Origin: Marinobacter piscis
GTDB taxonomy: Bacteria; Pseudomonadota; Gammaproteobacteria; Pseudomonadales; Oleiphilaceae
NCBI RefSeq assembly: GCF_007671655.1
Contig: NZ_VCGX01000001.1
Location: forward strand, 186,001-250,000
Length of the DNA stretch: 64,000 nucleotides
Reading direction: 5' to 3'
Shown here: positions 1-9,181 of the stretch, piece by piece
Position numbering within the stretch: the stretch's first letter is position 1
Layout of the letters: each line of letters starts with the position of its first letter
Notes under the pieces: generated by a model
What the model saw: only the letters and a program-made list of their open reading frames with translations
Told to the model about the DNA's origin: nothing
The model's database searches: none
Made by a program: the position numbers and the translations under genes

Positions 1-2314
1 CAACGTGCAGGCCATCCCGGGCCAGTTCGTTAAAGCTGGTTACACTCCATATATCCGAGGCTACACCCCAGTCGTCTTTCAGCAACTGCGCCGCTGCGCG
101 AACTTCGTTCAGAATCGTCCCGGCACCCAGCAGCTGCACTCGTGGCTTCTTCTTGCCGCCTTTTACCTCTACCGACTCAAACTTGTACATCCCCTTAATA
201 ATGCCGTCTTCACTGCCTTTGGGCATGGCCGGCTGCTCATAGTTTTCGTTCATCATGGTGAGGTAGTAGAAAACGTTTTTGTTTTCTTCATACATCTCTT
301 TCATACCATGATGGATAATCACAGCCATTTCATACCCAAAGGCCGGATCATAAGCTTTACAGTTGGGAATGGTATTTGCGAGCACATGGCTGTGGCCATC
401 CTGGTGCTGCAGCCCTTCGCCGTTCAGGGTTGTACGACCGGCAGTACCCCCAATCAGAAAGCCCCGGGCCTGAATATCACCGGATGCCCAGGCCAGATCG
501 CCTACACGCTGAAAGCCGAACATGGAGTAAAATGCATAGAACGGAATCAGCGGGAAGTTGTTGTTGCTGTATGAAGTGGCAGCCGCCATCCACGCAGCCA
601 TCGAACCACCCTCGTTGATGCCTTCCTGAAGGATCTGCCCTTTTTTGTCTTCACGGTAATACATGATCTGGTCACGATCGTGGGGGACATACTTCTGCCC
701 TTCGGAAGTGTAAATCCCCAACTGCCGGAACATGCCCTCCATACCGAAGGTGCGGGCCTCGTCCGGCACGATAGGCACCACGCGCTTGCCAACCCGCTTG
801 TCCTTCACCAGCGCATTCAGAATGCGCACGAACACCATGGTGGTCGAGACTTCGCGGCCGTTGGAGCCTTCCAGAACCTGTTTAAAGATATCCAGATCAG
901 GAATCTTGAGCGGCTGTGAGTCTTTACGACGCCGCGGGTACACCCCACCCAGCTCCTTGCGGCGCTTGTTCATATAGGTGAGTTCCGGGCTGTCGGGTGC
1001 CGGGCGATAATAGGGCACCTCTTCCAGCTCCTCGTCTTTGAGGGGAATGGCAAAACGATCACGGAACGCCTTCAGTGTTTCCATATCCAGCGCTTTCAAA
1101 GAGTGCGCTGTATTCTGGGATTCGCCCGCTGCACCAAAGCCATAACCTTTAATGGTATGGGCGAGGATGACTGTTGGCCGGCCATTGGCCTCTGTTGCTG
1201 CCTTTTTGTAGGCCGCGTAGACCTTATACGGGTCGTGGCCACCACGGTTCAGCTTATTGAGATCTTCGTCGGACCAGTTTTCCACCAGCTTGGCCAGTTC
1301 CGGGTATCTGCCAAAAAAGTGCTTGCGGGTGTGCGCCGGTCCGTTATGGGTAAAGGTCTGCAGGTCGCCATCGCATATCTCATCCATGGCGCGCTGCATC
1401 ACACCCTCGTCATCCTGCTCGAACAGAGTGTCCCACACCCTGCCCCAGACCACCTTGATGACGTTCCAGCCGGCACCACGGAAGGTTCCCTCCAGCTCCT
1501 GGATGATTTTACCGTTGCCGCGCACCGGTCCGTCCAGGCGCTGCAGGTTACAGTTCACCACAAAGATCAGGTTATCGAGATTCTCGCGCCCCGCCTTGGA
1601 GATACAGCCCAGGGTTTCCGGCTCATCGGTTTCGCCGTCCCCCACAAAGCACCAGACCTTACGGTCGCCCATCTCAACAAGCTCGCGGCTGTCCAGATAC
1701 TTCATTATATGGGCCTGATAAATGGCCTGAATTGGCCCCAGCCCCATGGAAACCGTCGGGAACTGCCAGTAGTCCGGCATCAGCCACGGGTGCGGGTAAG
1801 AAGGAAGGCCGTCGCCATCCACTTCTTCACGGTACTTATCAAGCTGCTCCTCGGTAAGCCGTCCCTCAAGGAACGAGCGTGCATAGTTACCCGGCGACGC
1901 ATGTCCCTGGAAATAAATCAGGTCGGATTCGCGGGTTTCATCGCCCCCGTGGAAAAAGTAGTTATGCCCCACATCGTACAAAGTGGCCGCCGAGGAGAAT
2001 GTTGAAATATGGCCGCCAAGGTCACCCGGGCGCTTGTTTGCCCGCACAACCATTGCCATGGCATTCCAGCGGATCAACGACCGAATCCGGCGCTCCATAA
2101 ACAGGTCACCTGGCATCCGGGCTTCCTGCGTAGCCGGAATGGTATTCCGGAACGGTGTGGTTATGGAGTAAGGCAACTCGGTACCATCCCGGCTCGCGCG
2201 CTCAGAGAGGCGCTCCAGAATATACTTAACCCGGTCTATACCCTCGTTCTCCATCAGTGACTCAAGCGCATCAAGCCACTCACGGGTTTCAATGGGATCA
2301 TCATCCTGGTGCAT
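1..2314 (-). CDS. aceE: Pyruvate dehydrogenase E1 component (homodimeric type), N-terminal part, cut by window edge
   Basis: Thiamine-diphosphate-dependent decarboxylase (E1) of the pyruvate dehydrogenase complex, converting pyruvate to an acetyl group on E2 lipoyl domains. About 771 codons are visible, open to the first base of the window, against roughly 885 in full-length homologues, so the C-terminus lies outside. The translation begins MHQDDDPIETREWLDALES and contains GHASPGNYARSFLEGRLTE, the ThDP-binding GDGETDEPE stretch and the transketolase-like region YAFYSMFGFQRVGDLAWA. All of this is typical of the homodimeric gammaproteobacterial enzyme. The ATG at 2312-2314 is preceded by a purine-rich GGGGGAGG, a strong ribosome site, which fixes the start. 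aceF would be expected beyond the left edge. The long plus-strand reading frames across this region are shadows. Confidence 0.97.
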   Translation of the reverse strand, partial: MHQDDDPIETREWLDALESLMENEGIDRVKYILERLSERASRDGTELPYSITTPFRNTIPATQEARMPGDLFMERRIRSLIRWNAMAMVVRANKRPGDLGGHISTFSSAATLYDVGHNYFFHGGDETRESDLIYFQGHASPGNYARSFLEGRLTEEQLDKYREEVDGDGLPSYPHPWLMPDYWQFPTVSMGLGPIQAIYQAHIMKYLDSRELVEMGDRKVWCFVGDGETDEPETLGCISKAGRENLDNLIFVVNCNLQRLDGPVRGNGKIIQELEGTFRGAGWNVIKVVWGRVWDTLFEQDDEGVMQRAMDEICDGDLQTFTHNGPAHTRKHFFGRYPELAKLVENWSDEDLNKLNRGGHDPYKVYAAYKKAATEANGRPTVILAHTIKGYGFGAAGESQNTAHSLKALDMETLKAFRDRFAIPLKDEELEEVPYYRPAPDSPELTYMNKRRKELGGVYPRRRKDSQPLKIPDLDIFKQVLEGSNGREVSTTMVFVRILNALVKDKRVGKRVVPIVPDEARTFGMEGMFRQLGIYTSEGQKYVPHDRDQIMYYREDKKGQILQEGINEGGSMAAWMAAATSYSNNNFPLIPFYAFYSMFGFQRVGDLAWASGDIQARGFLIGGTAGRTTLNGEGLQHQDGHSHVLANTIPNCKAYDPAFGYEMAVIIHHGMKEMYEENKNVFYYLTMMNENYEQPAMPKGSEDGIIKGMYKFESVEVKGGKKKPRVQLLGAGTILNEVRAAAQLLKDDWGVASDIWSVTSFNELARDGLHV

Positions 2315-2829
2315 CAAACCTCCCCCTTCTATGTCTAAAAAGTTCAGCAGGTGCCGCATCGGCTGTCTACCAAGCATAGAACAGGTTTTAAGACTTTACT
2401 GCTCTGCCGTCTGCTCAACACATGCCGTGTAGTTTTTTTACTACCAAAACTAGCTTTTTCTTAATCGTTTTGCAGTTTATACCAAAAAAGCATTGTCAGA
2501 ATTACGGTTATTTACGTAATAGTGCCTTTTTTAGACACTGCGGACAACCTGCCCCCGACCAACGTCGTACACAGATTGCAGCCTGATTTTCCATCAATAA
2601 GCTAAACATTAACGCCCTCGCCCTCCCGATACAGACCTAAACAATTACCCTAAGTTTCAATAACATAAAAAAATAACGACAAAAAACTTCACTTTTAACC
2701 GTCACTTTTTTAATTAGTCCTGAAACTAACGGGTAATTTATGTATACTCGCCTGCCCATTTTTTAACCACCGGAGCTGCGTTAATTACGCTCTCCCGCTA
2801 TTTCAGTTTTCATTAACAGAGGGCGAACT
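2315..2829. promoter_or_regulatory. Divergent AT-rich promoter region between aceE and kamA
   Basis: A 515-bp gene-free stretch, clearly more AT-rich than its flanks. On the plus strand TGAAAC (2721-2726), 16 bp, then TATACT (2743-2748) is a reasonable promoter for the radical SAM gene, followed by an AGAGGGCGA ribosome site just before 2830. On the aceE side an inverted repeat GTAGT/ACTAC flanks a T-run at 2429-2444 and could be an operator. It does not match the PdhR consensus that I know, so no regulator is assigned. Confidence 0.45.
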
Positions 2830-4194
2830 ATGAATTCTATCGTCACCTTTCCTAACCGGATTCCCACCGTTGAATTCGAAGAGCGGCGCTTCAAGGTTTA
2901 TACCGATCGCCAGCTGGACAAGATTGAAGTTATCCAGAATCTCCCTGAAGAGACTCTGTTTGAAATGAAGGTTGTTGCCAGTGTACTGCCCTTCCGGGTG
3001 AACGAGTACGTGATCAACGAGCTGATCAACTGGGACAAAGTGCCCAATGATCCGATCTACCAGCTGGTTTTCCCGCAGAAAGGCATGCTCAAAGAAGAGC
3101 ATTTTGAGCGCATGGCGAAAATGCACCGGGAAGGCGCTGAGAAAAAAGAAATTCAGGCGGTTGCCAAAGAAATCCGCAACGAGCTGAACCCGCACCCGGC
3201 CGGCCAGATGGAAATGAACATGCCGGAACTGGAAGGCGAAGTACTGGACGGTGTGCAGCATAAGTACCGCGAGACCGTACTGTTTTTCCCGGCCCAGGGG
3301 CAGACCTGCCACTCTTACTGCACCTTCTGCTTCCGCTGGGCGCAGTTTGTAGGTGACAAAGACCTGAAGATGTCGAGCACCGAGGCTGAAAAACTGCACG
3401 GCTACCTGAAGGAACATACCGAAGTCACCGACTTGCTGGTGACCGGTGGCGACCCCATGGTCATGAAAACCAAGAGCCTGGTTCAGTACCTGGAGCCATT
3501 GCTGGAGCCGGAGTTTGACCACCTTCAGACCATCCGCATAGGCACCAAAGCCCTGACCTTCTGGCCTTACCGTTTTGTTACGGATAAAGATGCAGATGAG
3601 CTGATTGATCTGTTCGCCAGGCTGGTGGATGCCGGCAAGCACGTTGCCATCATGGCTCACTACAACCACTGGCAGGAAATCACCACCGACATCGCGGAAG
3701 AAGCAATTCGCCGCATCCGCGCCACAGGTGCTGAAATCCGCGCCCAGGGGCCCCTGATCAAACACGTGAACGACGACGCCGACGCCTGGGCCAGGCTGTG
3801 GAAGAAAGAAGTACAGCTGGGCATTATTCCCTACTACATGTTTGTGGAGCGGGACACAGGCGCCAAGAACTACTTTGAAGTCCCCCTGGCCGAGGCCTTC
3901 AACATTTACCGCGAAGCCATGAAAAAAGTCAGCGGCCTGGCCCGCACCGCTCGCGGACCCAGCATGAGCGCAGGTCCGGGCAAGGTAGAAATCCAGGGTG
4001 TGACCGAAATTCACGGCGAAAAAGTCTTCGTACTGCGCTTCCTGCAGGGCCGCAACCCGGACTGGGTGCAGCGCCCGTTCTTTGCCAAGTACAGTGAGAC
4101 AGCCACCTGGTTACACGAGCTGGAGCCGGCCCTTGGGGAAGAGAAGTTCTTCTTTGAGGATGAGTATGACGAGATGAGGAAGGGGAATGGTTGA
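2830..4194 (+). CDS. KamA-family radical SAM protein, lysine 2,3-aminomutase-like
   Basis: Likely a radical S-adenosylmethionine, PLP-dependent aminomutase. Lysine 2,3-aminomutases move the alpha-amino group of L-lysine to the beta carbon. At 454 residues it is far longer than EpmB, so it is not the EF-P modifying enzyme. The cluster motif CHSYCTFC gives Cys160, Cys164 and Cys167, the CxxxCxxC that holds the 4Fe-4S cluster. TGGDPM follows, matching the GGDP SAM-binding motif. A Gly-Pro-Gly-Lys (AGPGKVEI) sits where the family has its PLP lysine. The start has a good upstream AGAGGG. It is monocistronic, between a divergent promoter region and a terminator at 4223. No beta-lysine acetyltransferase (ablB) lies next to it, so an osmolyte role is possible but unproven, and the substrate could be another amino acid. 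Confidence 0.85.
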   Translation: MNSIVTFPNRIPTVEFEERRFKVYTDRQLDKIEVIQNLPEETLFEMKVVASVLPFRVNEYVINELINWDKVPNDPIYQLVFPQKGMLKEEHFERMAKMHREGAEKKEIQAVAKEIRNELNPHPAGQMEMNMPELEGEVLDGVQHKYRETVLFFPAQGQTCHSYCTFCFRWAQFVGDKDLKMSSTEAEKLHGYLKEHTEVTDLLVTGGDPMVMKTKSLVQYLEPLLEPEFDHLQTIRIGTKALTFWPYRFVTDKDADELIDLFARLVDAGKHVAIMAHYNHWQEITTDIAEEAIRRIRATGAEIRAQGPLIKHVNDDADAWARLWKKEVQLGIIPYYMFVERDTGAKNYFEVPLAEAFNIYREAMKKVSGLARTARGPSMSAGPGKVEIQGVTEIHGEKVFVLRFLQGRNPDWVQRPFFAKYSETATWLHELEPALGEEKFFFEDEYDEMRKGNG

Positions 4195-4222
4195 GGCTGT
4201 TGCCTGACTTAAACCAAGAAAA

Positions 4223-4254
4223 AGGCCAGATGATGGTAGTCATCTGGCCTTTTT
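4223..4254. terminator. Bidirectional intrinsic terminator
   Basis: Perfect 11-bp stem AGGCCAGATGA/TCATCTGGCCT with a 6-nt loop, A-rich on the left and T5 on the right. It separates the radical SAM gene from the convergent cnoX gene and can serve both. Confidence 0.9.
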
Positions 4255-4272
4255 TGTGGGGTCTATGCAACC

Positions 4273-5136
4273 TCAATGCATCAACGTATACAACTTCCTC
4301 CGATACGTCCGCACATCCGGATTGTTATTCCCCAGCTTTTCAAATAGCTCCACCAGTGTGGTTTTAGCCACTTCATCCTTGTATTTGCTGTCCACCTGCA
4401 TAAGCCGGATCAGCAATTCCATCGCTTCCGCATTATTTTCCTGTAGCACATGGTGCAGGGCCAGCAGGTGCAGTGCGTTCGGGTCTTTCGGGTCCTGCTC
4501 CAGGGCCATTTCCAGATCTTTCACGGGTGGCAGTTCTGCGGACTGTTTGAGGAATTTGATTCTGGCCGCCAGCTGTTTGGCCTGGTGCTGCATTTTCTCT
4601 TCTGCCGGCAGGCTTTCCAGTACCTGCTCGGCCGTGTCAAGATCGCCTGTCTCCGCTTTCAGCTGAGCCAGATCAATCAGTACCTTCAGGTTTTCCGGGT
4701 CTTTCCGGTTCATTTCGGAGAGTATTTCCAGGGCACCCTCAACATTGCCTTCGCCCCAGATGCGGTGGGCTTTATCGTAGGGGTCTTCTTCGGGCAGCTC
4801 TACATGCTTATCCAGCACCTGGCGGATTTCGCTTTCAGGCAGGGCACCGTTAAAGCCATCAACTGCCTGGCCGTCTTTTACCAGAATAACCGTGGGCAGG
4901 CTGCGCACACCCAGGCTGGATGTGAGCTGTTCCTGTTCATCGGCATTTACTTTAGCCAGCCGGAATGCGCCCTGGTATTCATTGGCCAGTTTTTCCAGCA
5001 AGGGCATAAGCTGCTTGCAGGGTGCACACCATTCAGCCCAGACATCCACAAGTACAGGCACAGACGCCGAGGCTTCCATCACTTCCTGCTGGAAGTTTTC
5101 CATTGTGGCTTCGAATATATACGGAGAGCTAGTCAT
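4273..5136 (-). CDS. cnoX: Thioredoxin-domain co-chaperone of the CnoX/YbbN type
   Basis: 287 residues: an N-terminal thioredoxin fold (about 1-110) with the active site WCAPC (Cys37, Cys40) and cis-proline LPTV, followed by a helical TPR-like half (about 120-287). That is the YbbN/CnoX architecture. In E. coli CnoX protects chlorine-stressed proteins and hands them to GroEL and DnaK. The E. coli protein has a degenerate SxxC site, whereas this one keeps both cysteines and so may be redox-active, as described for some homologues. The ATG has CAGGTG five bases upstream. It is separated by about 50 bp from the upstream membrane-protein gene on the same strand and may be cotranscribed with it. 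Confidence 0.88.
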   Translation of the reverse strand: MTSSPYIFEATMENFQQEVMEASASVPVLVDVWAEWCAPCKQLMPLLEKLANEYQGAFRLAKVNADEQEQLTSSLGVRSLPTVILVKDGQAVDGFNGALPESEIRQVLDKHVELPEEDPYDKAHRIWGEGNVEGALEILSEMNRKDPENLKVLIDLAQLKAETGDLDTAEQVLESLPAEEKMQHQAKQLAARIKFLKQSAELPPVKDLEMALEQDPKDPNALHLLALHHVLQENNAEAMELLIRLMQVDSKYKDEVAKTTLVELFEKLGNNNPDVRTYRRKLYTLMH

Positions 5137-5190
5137 TGAGGCACCTGATTATTCACTGTTTGTTGATACCAACAAGATGGGTGCCCGGCG

Positions 5191-5805
5191 CTAAAATTCA
5201 AGAGCGGCCAGGTTTCTGGGTGCCGGGCGACGGTACGCACTGCCAAACAGGATGATACCGTACCCCAAAAGCTCCAGCCCTTCCTGCACAATCGTTTTGG
5301 AAAGCGACACATACGCCTCTTGCAGGATAAGCTCCCAGAACGAGCCGGTACCAAAAAGCCGGCTGAACACCAGCACTATAACCAGACCAATACAGATAAT
5401 AGCGCCCTGCTGGGAGTAGCCGAAGGCGGTCATTGGTGCCAGCGTGGTGCCACTGTTTTTAACTGCATACGCTATGGCCATCCCTGTAACCAGCAGCGCC
5501 GGGTACACCCAGAAACCGTGTACGATCATATCCAGGTAATAATCCAGCTCCCGGATGAACATCACCAGGAAGAATGCCGCCACCAAAACCAGAAACCCGC
5601 GGGCCTTCGGGTTGCGCTTTACTTTCCGGGCAAACAACACGGCACTGGCAAGCAGTAACACTGCCTGTACTGTCTCGGTTACACCCACTTCCGGCAGGCC
5701 GTTATCCAACACAACAATGTCGAGGTATACCGTTGCAATCGGCAACAATGCCGCCAGTATCAGCCCGATAAAAATGCTTACTGTTGCCCAACTACCCCTG
5801 ATCAT
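5191..5805 (-). CDS. Integral membrane protein of unknown function
   Basis: About 204 residues and strongly hydrophobic, with five or six likely membrane helices (starting near residues 8, 48, 75, 97, 134 and possibly 178). Charged residues sit between or within helices, for example FIRELDYYLD. I do not recognise the family. I chose the ATG at 5803-5805 because GAGGG lies five bases before it. A TTG four codons upstream (5817) is possible but less well placed. The gene precedes cnoX on the same strand, which gives no firm functional hint. Confidence 0.75.
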   Translation of the reverse strand: MIRGSWATVSIFIGLILAALLPIATVYLDIVVLDNGLPEVGVTETVQAVLLLASAVLFARKVKRNPKARGFLVLVAAFFLVMFIRELDYYLDMIVHGFWVYPALLVTGMAIAYAVKNSGTTLAPMTAFGYSQQGAIICIGLVIVLVFSRLFGTGSFWELILQEAYVSLSKTIVQEGLELLGYGIILFGSAYRRPAPRNLAALEF

Positions 5806-5998
5806 TACCACCCTCAATTAGCATGCTACTTTGAATGGCGGCAGATTATATCTGTCTTTAAATAACAGGCAATAAGGGTAATCCCGCTCTCGGCTGCCGC
5901 GGCTTCAGCCCTGCCTGCAGCGGGTAACCACCTTGAAAATCCCGCGATTGGCAACAACTATCTGTGTAACACTCATTCGTACCGGGAAGTCACAAAAC

Positions 5999-8449
5999 AT
6001 GGAAAACGATAACAGCAGAGACTCGCTGGAAGAATTCGAGGAAGATCTCACCGAATACATTGGCAAGAATGAACATAGCCGGGAGCTGGCGTTACCTGAA
6101 CAGTCGCTCCCCAAACGGATGTACGTTCTGCCGGTTTCCAACCGTCCGTTTTTCCCTGCCCAGGTGCAGCCGGTTATGGTGAACCAGAACCCCTGGCAGG
6201 AAACGCTCAAGCGTGTGGGCGAAACCGACCACAAAATGCTGGGTATCTGTTTTGTTGATGACCAGCCCTCCGAACAGAGCATACCCGCGAGCGATGAACT
6301 GGCAACGGTTGGCTGTGCGGTGCGAGTGCACCACGCCCAAAGCAAAGATGGCAATGTTCAGTTTATTGCCCAGGGCCTGCAGCGTTTCCGGATTGCCCAG
6401 TGGCTGCGCCGCAAGCCTCCCTACCTGGTGGAGGTGGAGTATCCCCAGGAGGCGGAGGAAGACGCGGATGAAACCAAGGCCTACACCCTGGCAATTATCA
6501 GCGCCATTAAAGAGCTTCTGCGCACCAACCCTTTGTATGGCGAGGAAGTAAAACAGTACCTTTCCCGCTTCGGCCCGGAAGACAGCTCTCCGCTGACGGA
6601 TTTTGGTGCGTCCATGACCAGCGCTGCCGGTACGGAGCTTCAGGATGTTCTGGATACTGTGCCCCTGCTCCGGCGCATGGAGAAAGTGCTCCTGTTAATG
6701 CGCAAAGAGCTGGAGGTTGCACGCCTGCAGACTGAAATCAGTGAAGAGGTCAACGAAAAGGTACAGAAGCATCAGCGTGAATTTTTCCTGAAGGAACAGC
6801 TGAAGGTTATCCAGCGCGAGCTGGGCATGTCGAAAGACGACAAAACCGCAGATGCAGAACGTTTCCAGGCCCGTATGGCTGAACTGAGTCCGCCCGAGCC
6901 GGTGCAGGAGCGCTTCGATGAAGAACTGCAGAAGCTGCAGATTCTGGAGCAGGGGTCGCCGGAGTATGGCGTTACCCGTAACTACCTGGACTGGCTGACA
7001 CAGGTGCCCTGGGGACAGTATTCCGAGGACAAGTTCGATCTGGCAGAAGCGCGTAAGATACTGGACCGCGACCATGATGGTCTTGAGGATGTGAAAAACC
7101 GGATTGTTGAGTTTCTGGCAGAAGGCACCTTCAAGGGAGAAGTCAGCGGCTCGATTCTGTTGCTTGTAGGCCCGCCCGGCGTGGGTAAAACCTCCATAGG
7201 GCACTCGGTCGCGGATGCTCTGGGGCGTGAGTTTTACCGTTTCAGCGTTGGCGGCATGCGCGATGAAGCAGAAATCAAAGGCCACAGGCGTACCTACATT
7301 GGCGCCATGCCCGGCAAGTTTGTGCAGGCGCTGAAAGATACTGCGGTGGCGAACCCGGTGATCATGCTGGATGAAATTGACAAGATCGGTGCCTCGTTTC
7401 AGGGGGATCCTGCCTCCGCGCTTCTGGAAACTCTGGACCCGGAGCAGAACCGGGAGTTTCTGGATCACTATCTGGACGTGCGCATGGATCTGTCCAAGAC
7501 ACTGTTCATCTGCACCGCCAACCAGCTGGACACGATCCCGAGGCCTCTTCTGGACCGGATGGATGTGATCCGCCTGTCGGGCTATATCACCGAGGAAAAG
7601 CTCGCCATTGCCAAGAACCATCTGCTACCACGCCTGCTGAAGCGGGCAGGGTTACTTAAAAAGCAGTTCAACATCACCGATGCAGCCATTCGCCAGATTA
7701 TCGAAGGCTATGCCCGTGAGTCGGGTGTCCGGAATCTGGAAAAAATGCTGCATAAGGTCATGCGCAAGGGCATTGTGAAATTACTGGAGAGCCCGGATGA
7801 GCCGGTGAAAGTGGGCGTGCCCGACTTGCCTGAGTATCTGGGCCAGCCGACCTTCCGCAAAGAACGCTCCCTCAAGGGCGTGGGCGTAGTGACCGGTCTG
7901 GCCTGGACCTCCATGGGCGGTGCTACCCTGAGCATAGAGGCATCACGCATCCACTCCAGTCAGCGCGGCTTCAAGCTGACAGGTCAGCTTGGGGATGTGA
8001 TGAAGGAGTCGGCGGACATTGCCCACAGCTATGTCTCCTCTAACCTGAAGCGGTTCAAGGGTGACCAGGCCTTTTTCGACAAGTCATTTATTCATCTGCA
8101 TGTGCCCGAGGGGGCGACCCCCAAAGATGGCCCCAGTGCCGGTGTAACCATGGCAACGGCTCTTCTGTCTATTGCCCGAGGCGAAGCCCCGCAGCAGAAT
8201 ACCGCAATGACGGGCGAGCTGACCCTCACCGGACAGGTATTACCGGTGGGCGGTATTCGTGAGAAGGTAATTGCAGCCCGCCGGCAGAAAATCAGCAACC
8301 TGATTCTGCCAGAGGGCAACCGGGGGGATTACGAGGAACTGCCGGACTATCTGAAGGAAGGGCTGACCGTTAATTTTGCCCGGCACTACAATGATGTGTT
8401 TCAGGTGTGCTTCAGTAACAAGCCGAAAACGAAACCGTCAGTGCACTGA
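5999..8449 (+). CDS. ATP-dependent protease Lon family, AsrA-like paralogue
   Basis: 816 residues from ATG 5999. The reading frame extends 22 codons upstream, but GGGAAG before 5999 and the lack of homology upstream favour this start. Domain order is N-terminal substrate-binding LON domain (about 35-230), coiled linker, AAA+ ATPase with GPPGVGKT near residue 391 and MLDEIDKIG, sensor region, then the Lon protease domain. The catalytic serine lies in KDGPSAGVTMA near 712 and the lysine in REKVIAARR near 755, the canonical 43-residue spacing. The divergent N-terminus and the C-terminal RGDYEELPDYLKEGLTV resemble the second Lon of pseudomonads (AsrA, stress-related) rather than housekeeping Lon, which would normally sit beside clpX and hupB. 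It acts in the cytoplasm. A convergent MarR gene follows. Confidence 0.9.
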   Translation: MENDNSRDSLEEFEEDLTEYIGKNEHSRELALPEQSLPKRMYVLPVSNRPFFPAQVQPVMVNQNPWQETLKRVGETDHKMLGICFVDDQPSEQSIPASDELATVGCAVRVHHAQSKDGNVQFIAQGLQRFRIAQWLRRKPPYLVEVEYPQEAEEDADETKAYTLAIISAIKELLRTNPLYGEEVKQYLSRFGPEDSSPLTDFGASMTSAAGTELQDVLDTVPLLRRMEKVLLLMRKELEVARLQTEISEEVNEKVQKHQREFFLKEQLKVIQRELGMSKDDKTADAERFQARMAELSPPEPVQERFDEELQKLQILEQGSPEYGVTRNYLDWLTQVPWGQYSEDKFDLAEARKILDRDHDGLEDVKNRIVEFLAEGTFKGEVSGSILLLVGPPGVGKTSIGHSVADALGREFYRFSVGGMRDEAEIKGHRRTYIGAMPGKFVQALKDTAVANPVIMLDEIDKIGASFQGDPASALLETLDPEQNREFLDHYLDVRMDLSKTLFICTANQLDTIPRPLLDRMDVIRLSGYITEEKLAIAKNHLLPRLLKRAGLLKKQFNITDAAIRQIIEGYARESGVRNLEKMLHKVMRKGIVKLLESPDEPVKVGVPDLPEYLGQPTFRKERSLKGVGVVTGLAWTSMGGATLSIEASRIHSSQRGFKLTGQLGDVMKESADIAHSYVSSNLKRFKGDQAFFDKSFIHLHVPEGATPKDGPSAGVTMATALLSIARGEAPQQNTAMTGELTLTGQVLPVGGIREKVIAARRQKISNLILPEGNRGDYEELPDYLKEGLTVNFARHYNDVFQVCFSNKPKTKPSVH

Positions 8450-8455
8450 TCCTCT

Positions 8456-8485
8456 GGAAGGGAAAGGCTCAGGCCTTTTCCTTCC
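8456..8485. terminator. Convergent hairpin between lon-like gene and marR-like gene
   Basis: A 13-bp stem (8456-8468 with 8473-8485, one G-U pair) and a 4-nt loop, starting 7 bp after the Lon stop. The last codons of the MarR gene lie inside it. The stem carries a T4 stretch. It is probably a shared transcription stop for the two convergent genes. Confidence 0.6.
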
Positions 8486-8963
8486 AGCCATCATCCTTCA
8501 GGACCGGGCCCACATCCAGAACCGGAGAGGCATCGATATCATCGGCATCCATCATATTGGCCACGCGCTGAAGTGATGCCAGAATCATCGTCTGCTCCCA
8601 TTCCCGAAGGCTCTGGAACTTTTTGATAAAGTCTTCCTGGAGCGGGTTGGGCGCGCGTGCAAGTATGTCGGCGCCACTGTCGGTCAGGTGCGCATGCACT
8701 TTACGCTTGTCTTTTGTGCTGCGTACACGGTAGACCAACTGACGATGCTCGAGGCGGTCAAGAATGGTTGTTACTGTCGCCTGGCTGAGGCTTACCCTGT
8801 CGGCAATCGTACCAATGGTCACCTCACCCAGATGGCGAATGGTCCGCATGATAAGAAGCTGCGGCCCCGTGAGCCCGGAAATCTTGCTGAGCCGTTTGGA
8901 ATGAAGGTCTGTAGCCCGGATAACACGCCGGAGTGCTACCAGAACATGTTCGTAATTATCCAC
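8469..8963 (-). CDS. MarR-family transcriptional regulator
   Basis: 164 residues with a winged helix-turn-helix of MarR type. The segment LTGPQLLIMRTIRHLGEVTIG is followed by the recognition region VSLSQATVTTILDRLEHRQL and the wing RSTKDKRKVHAHLTDSG. The start codon is GTG (8961-8963) with GGGAG upstream. It is divergent from the livJ-like gene about 220 bp away, so it could control that operon or itself. No clear palindromic operator was identified. A short conserved-looking C-terminus ends inside the convergent hairpin. Confidence 0.88.
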   Translation of the reverse strand: MDNYEHVLVALRRVIRATDLHSKRLSKISGLTGPQLLIMRTIRHLGEVTIGTIADRVSLSQATVTTILDRLEHRQLVYRVRSTKDKRKVHAHLTDSGADILARAPNPLQEDFIKKFQSLREWEQTMILASLQRVANMMDADDIDASPVLDVGPVLKDDGWKEKA

Positions 8964-9181
8964 TGCGTTACTGCTCCCATAAGGCCAGCCGGCCTGTTGT
9001 TTACACCACTAATTATTAGAGGCCTTCGTACCATTAAATGCAAGTAGCGGTTTTTACGTGCTTGGCGCAAAATGACCACTAACGCAGTAAACCAATCGCC
9101 AACTTGACAAGGTTACATGGGTGGTGTTTGTTTACAGATGGGATCATAACAATAACGCGAACGCACACAGGGACAAGCGCA

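Noticed and set aside
2803..4014. 403-codon minus-strand frame opposite the radical SAM gene
   Set aside because: The plus-strand protein has clear family motifs; the minus frame is a GC-driven shadow without motifs or a ribosome site.
5932..5938. CTTGAAA upstream of the Lon-like gene as a sigma-32 -35
   Set aside because: No CCCCAT-like -10 at the right distance.
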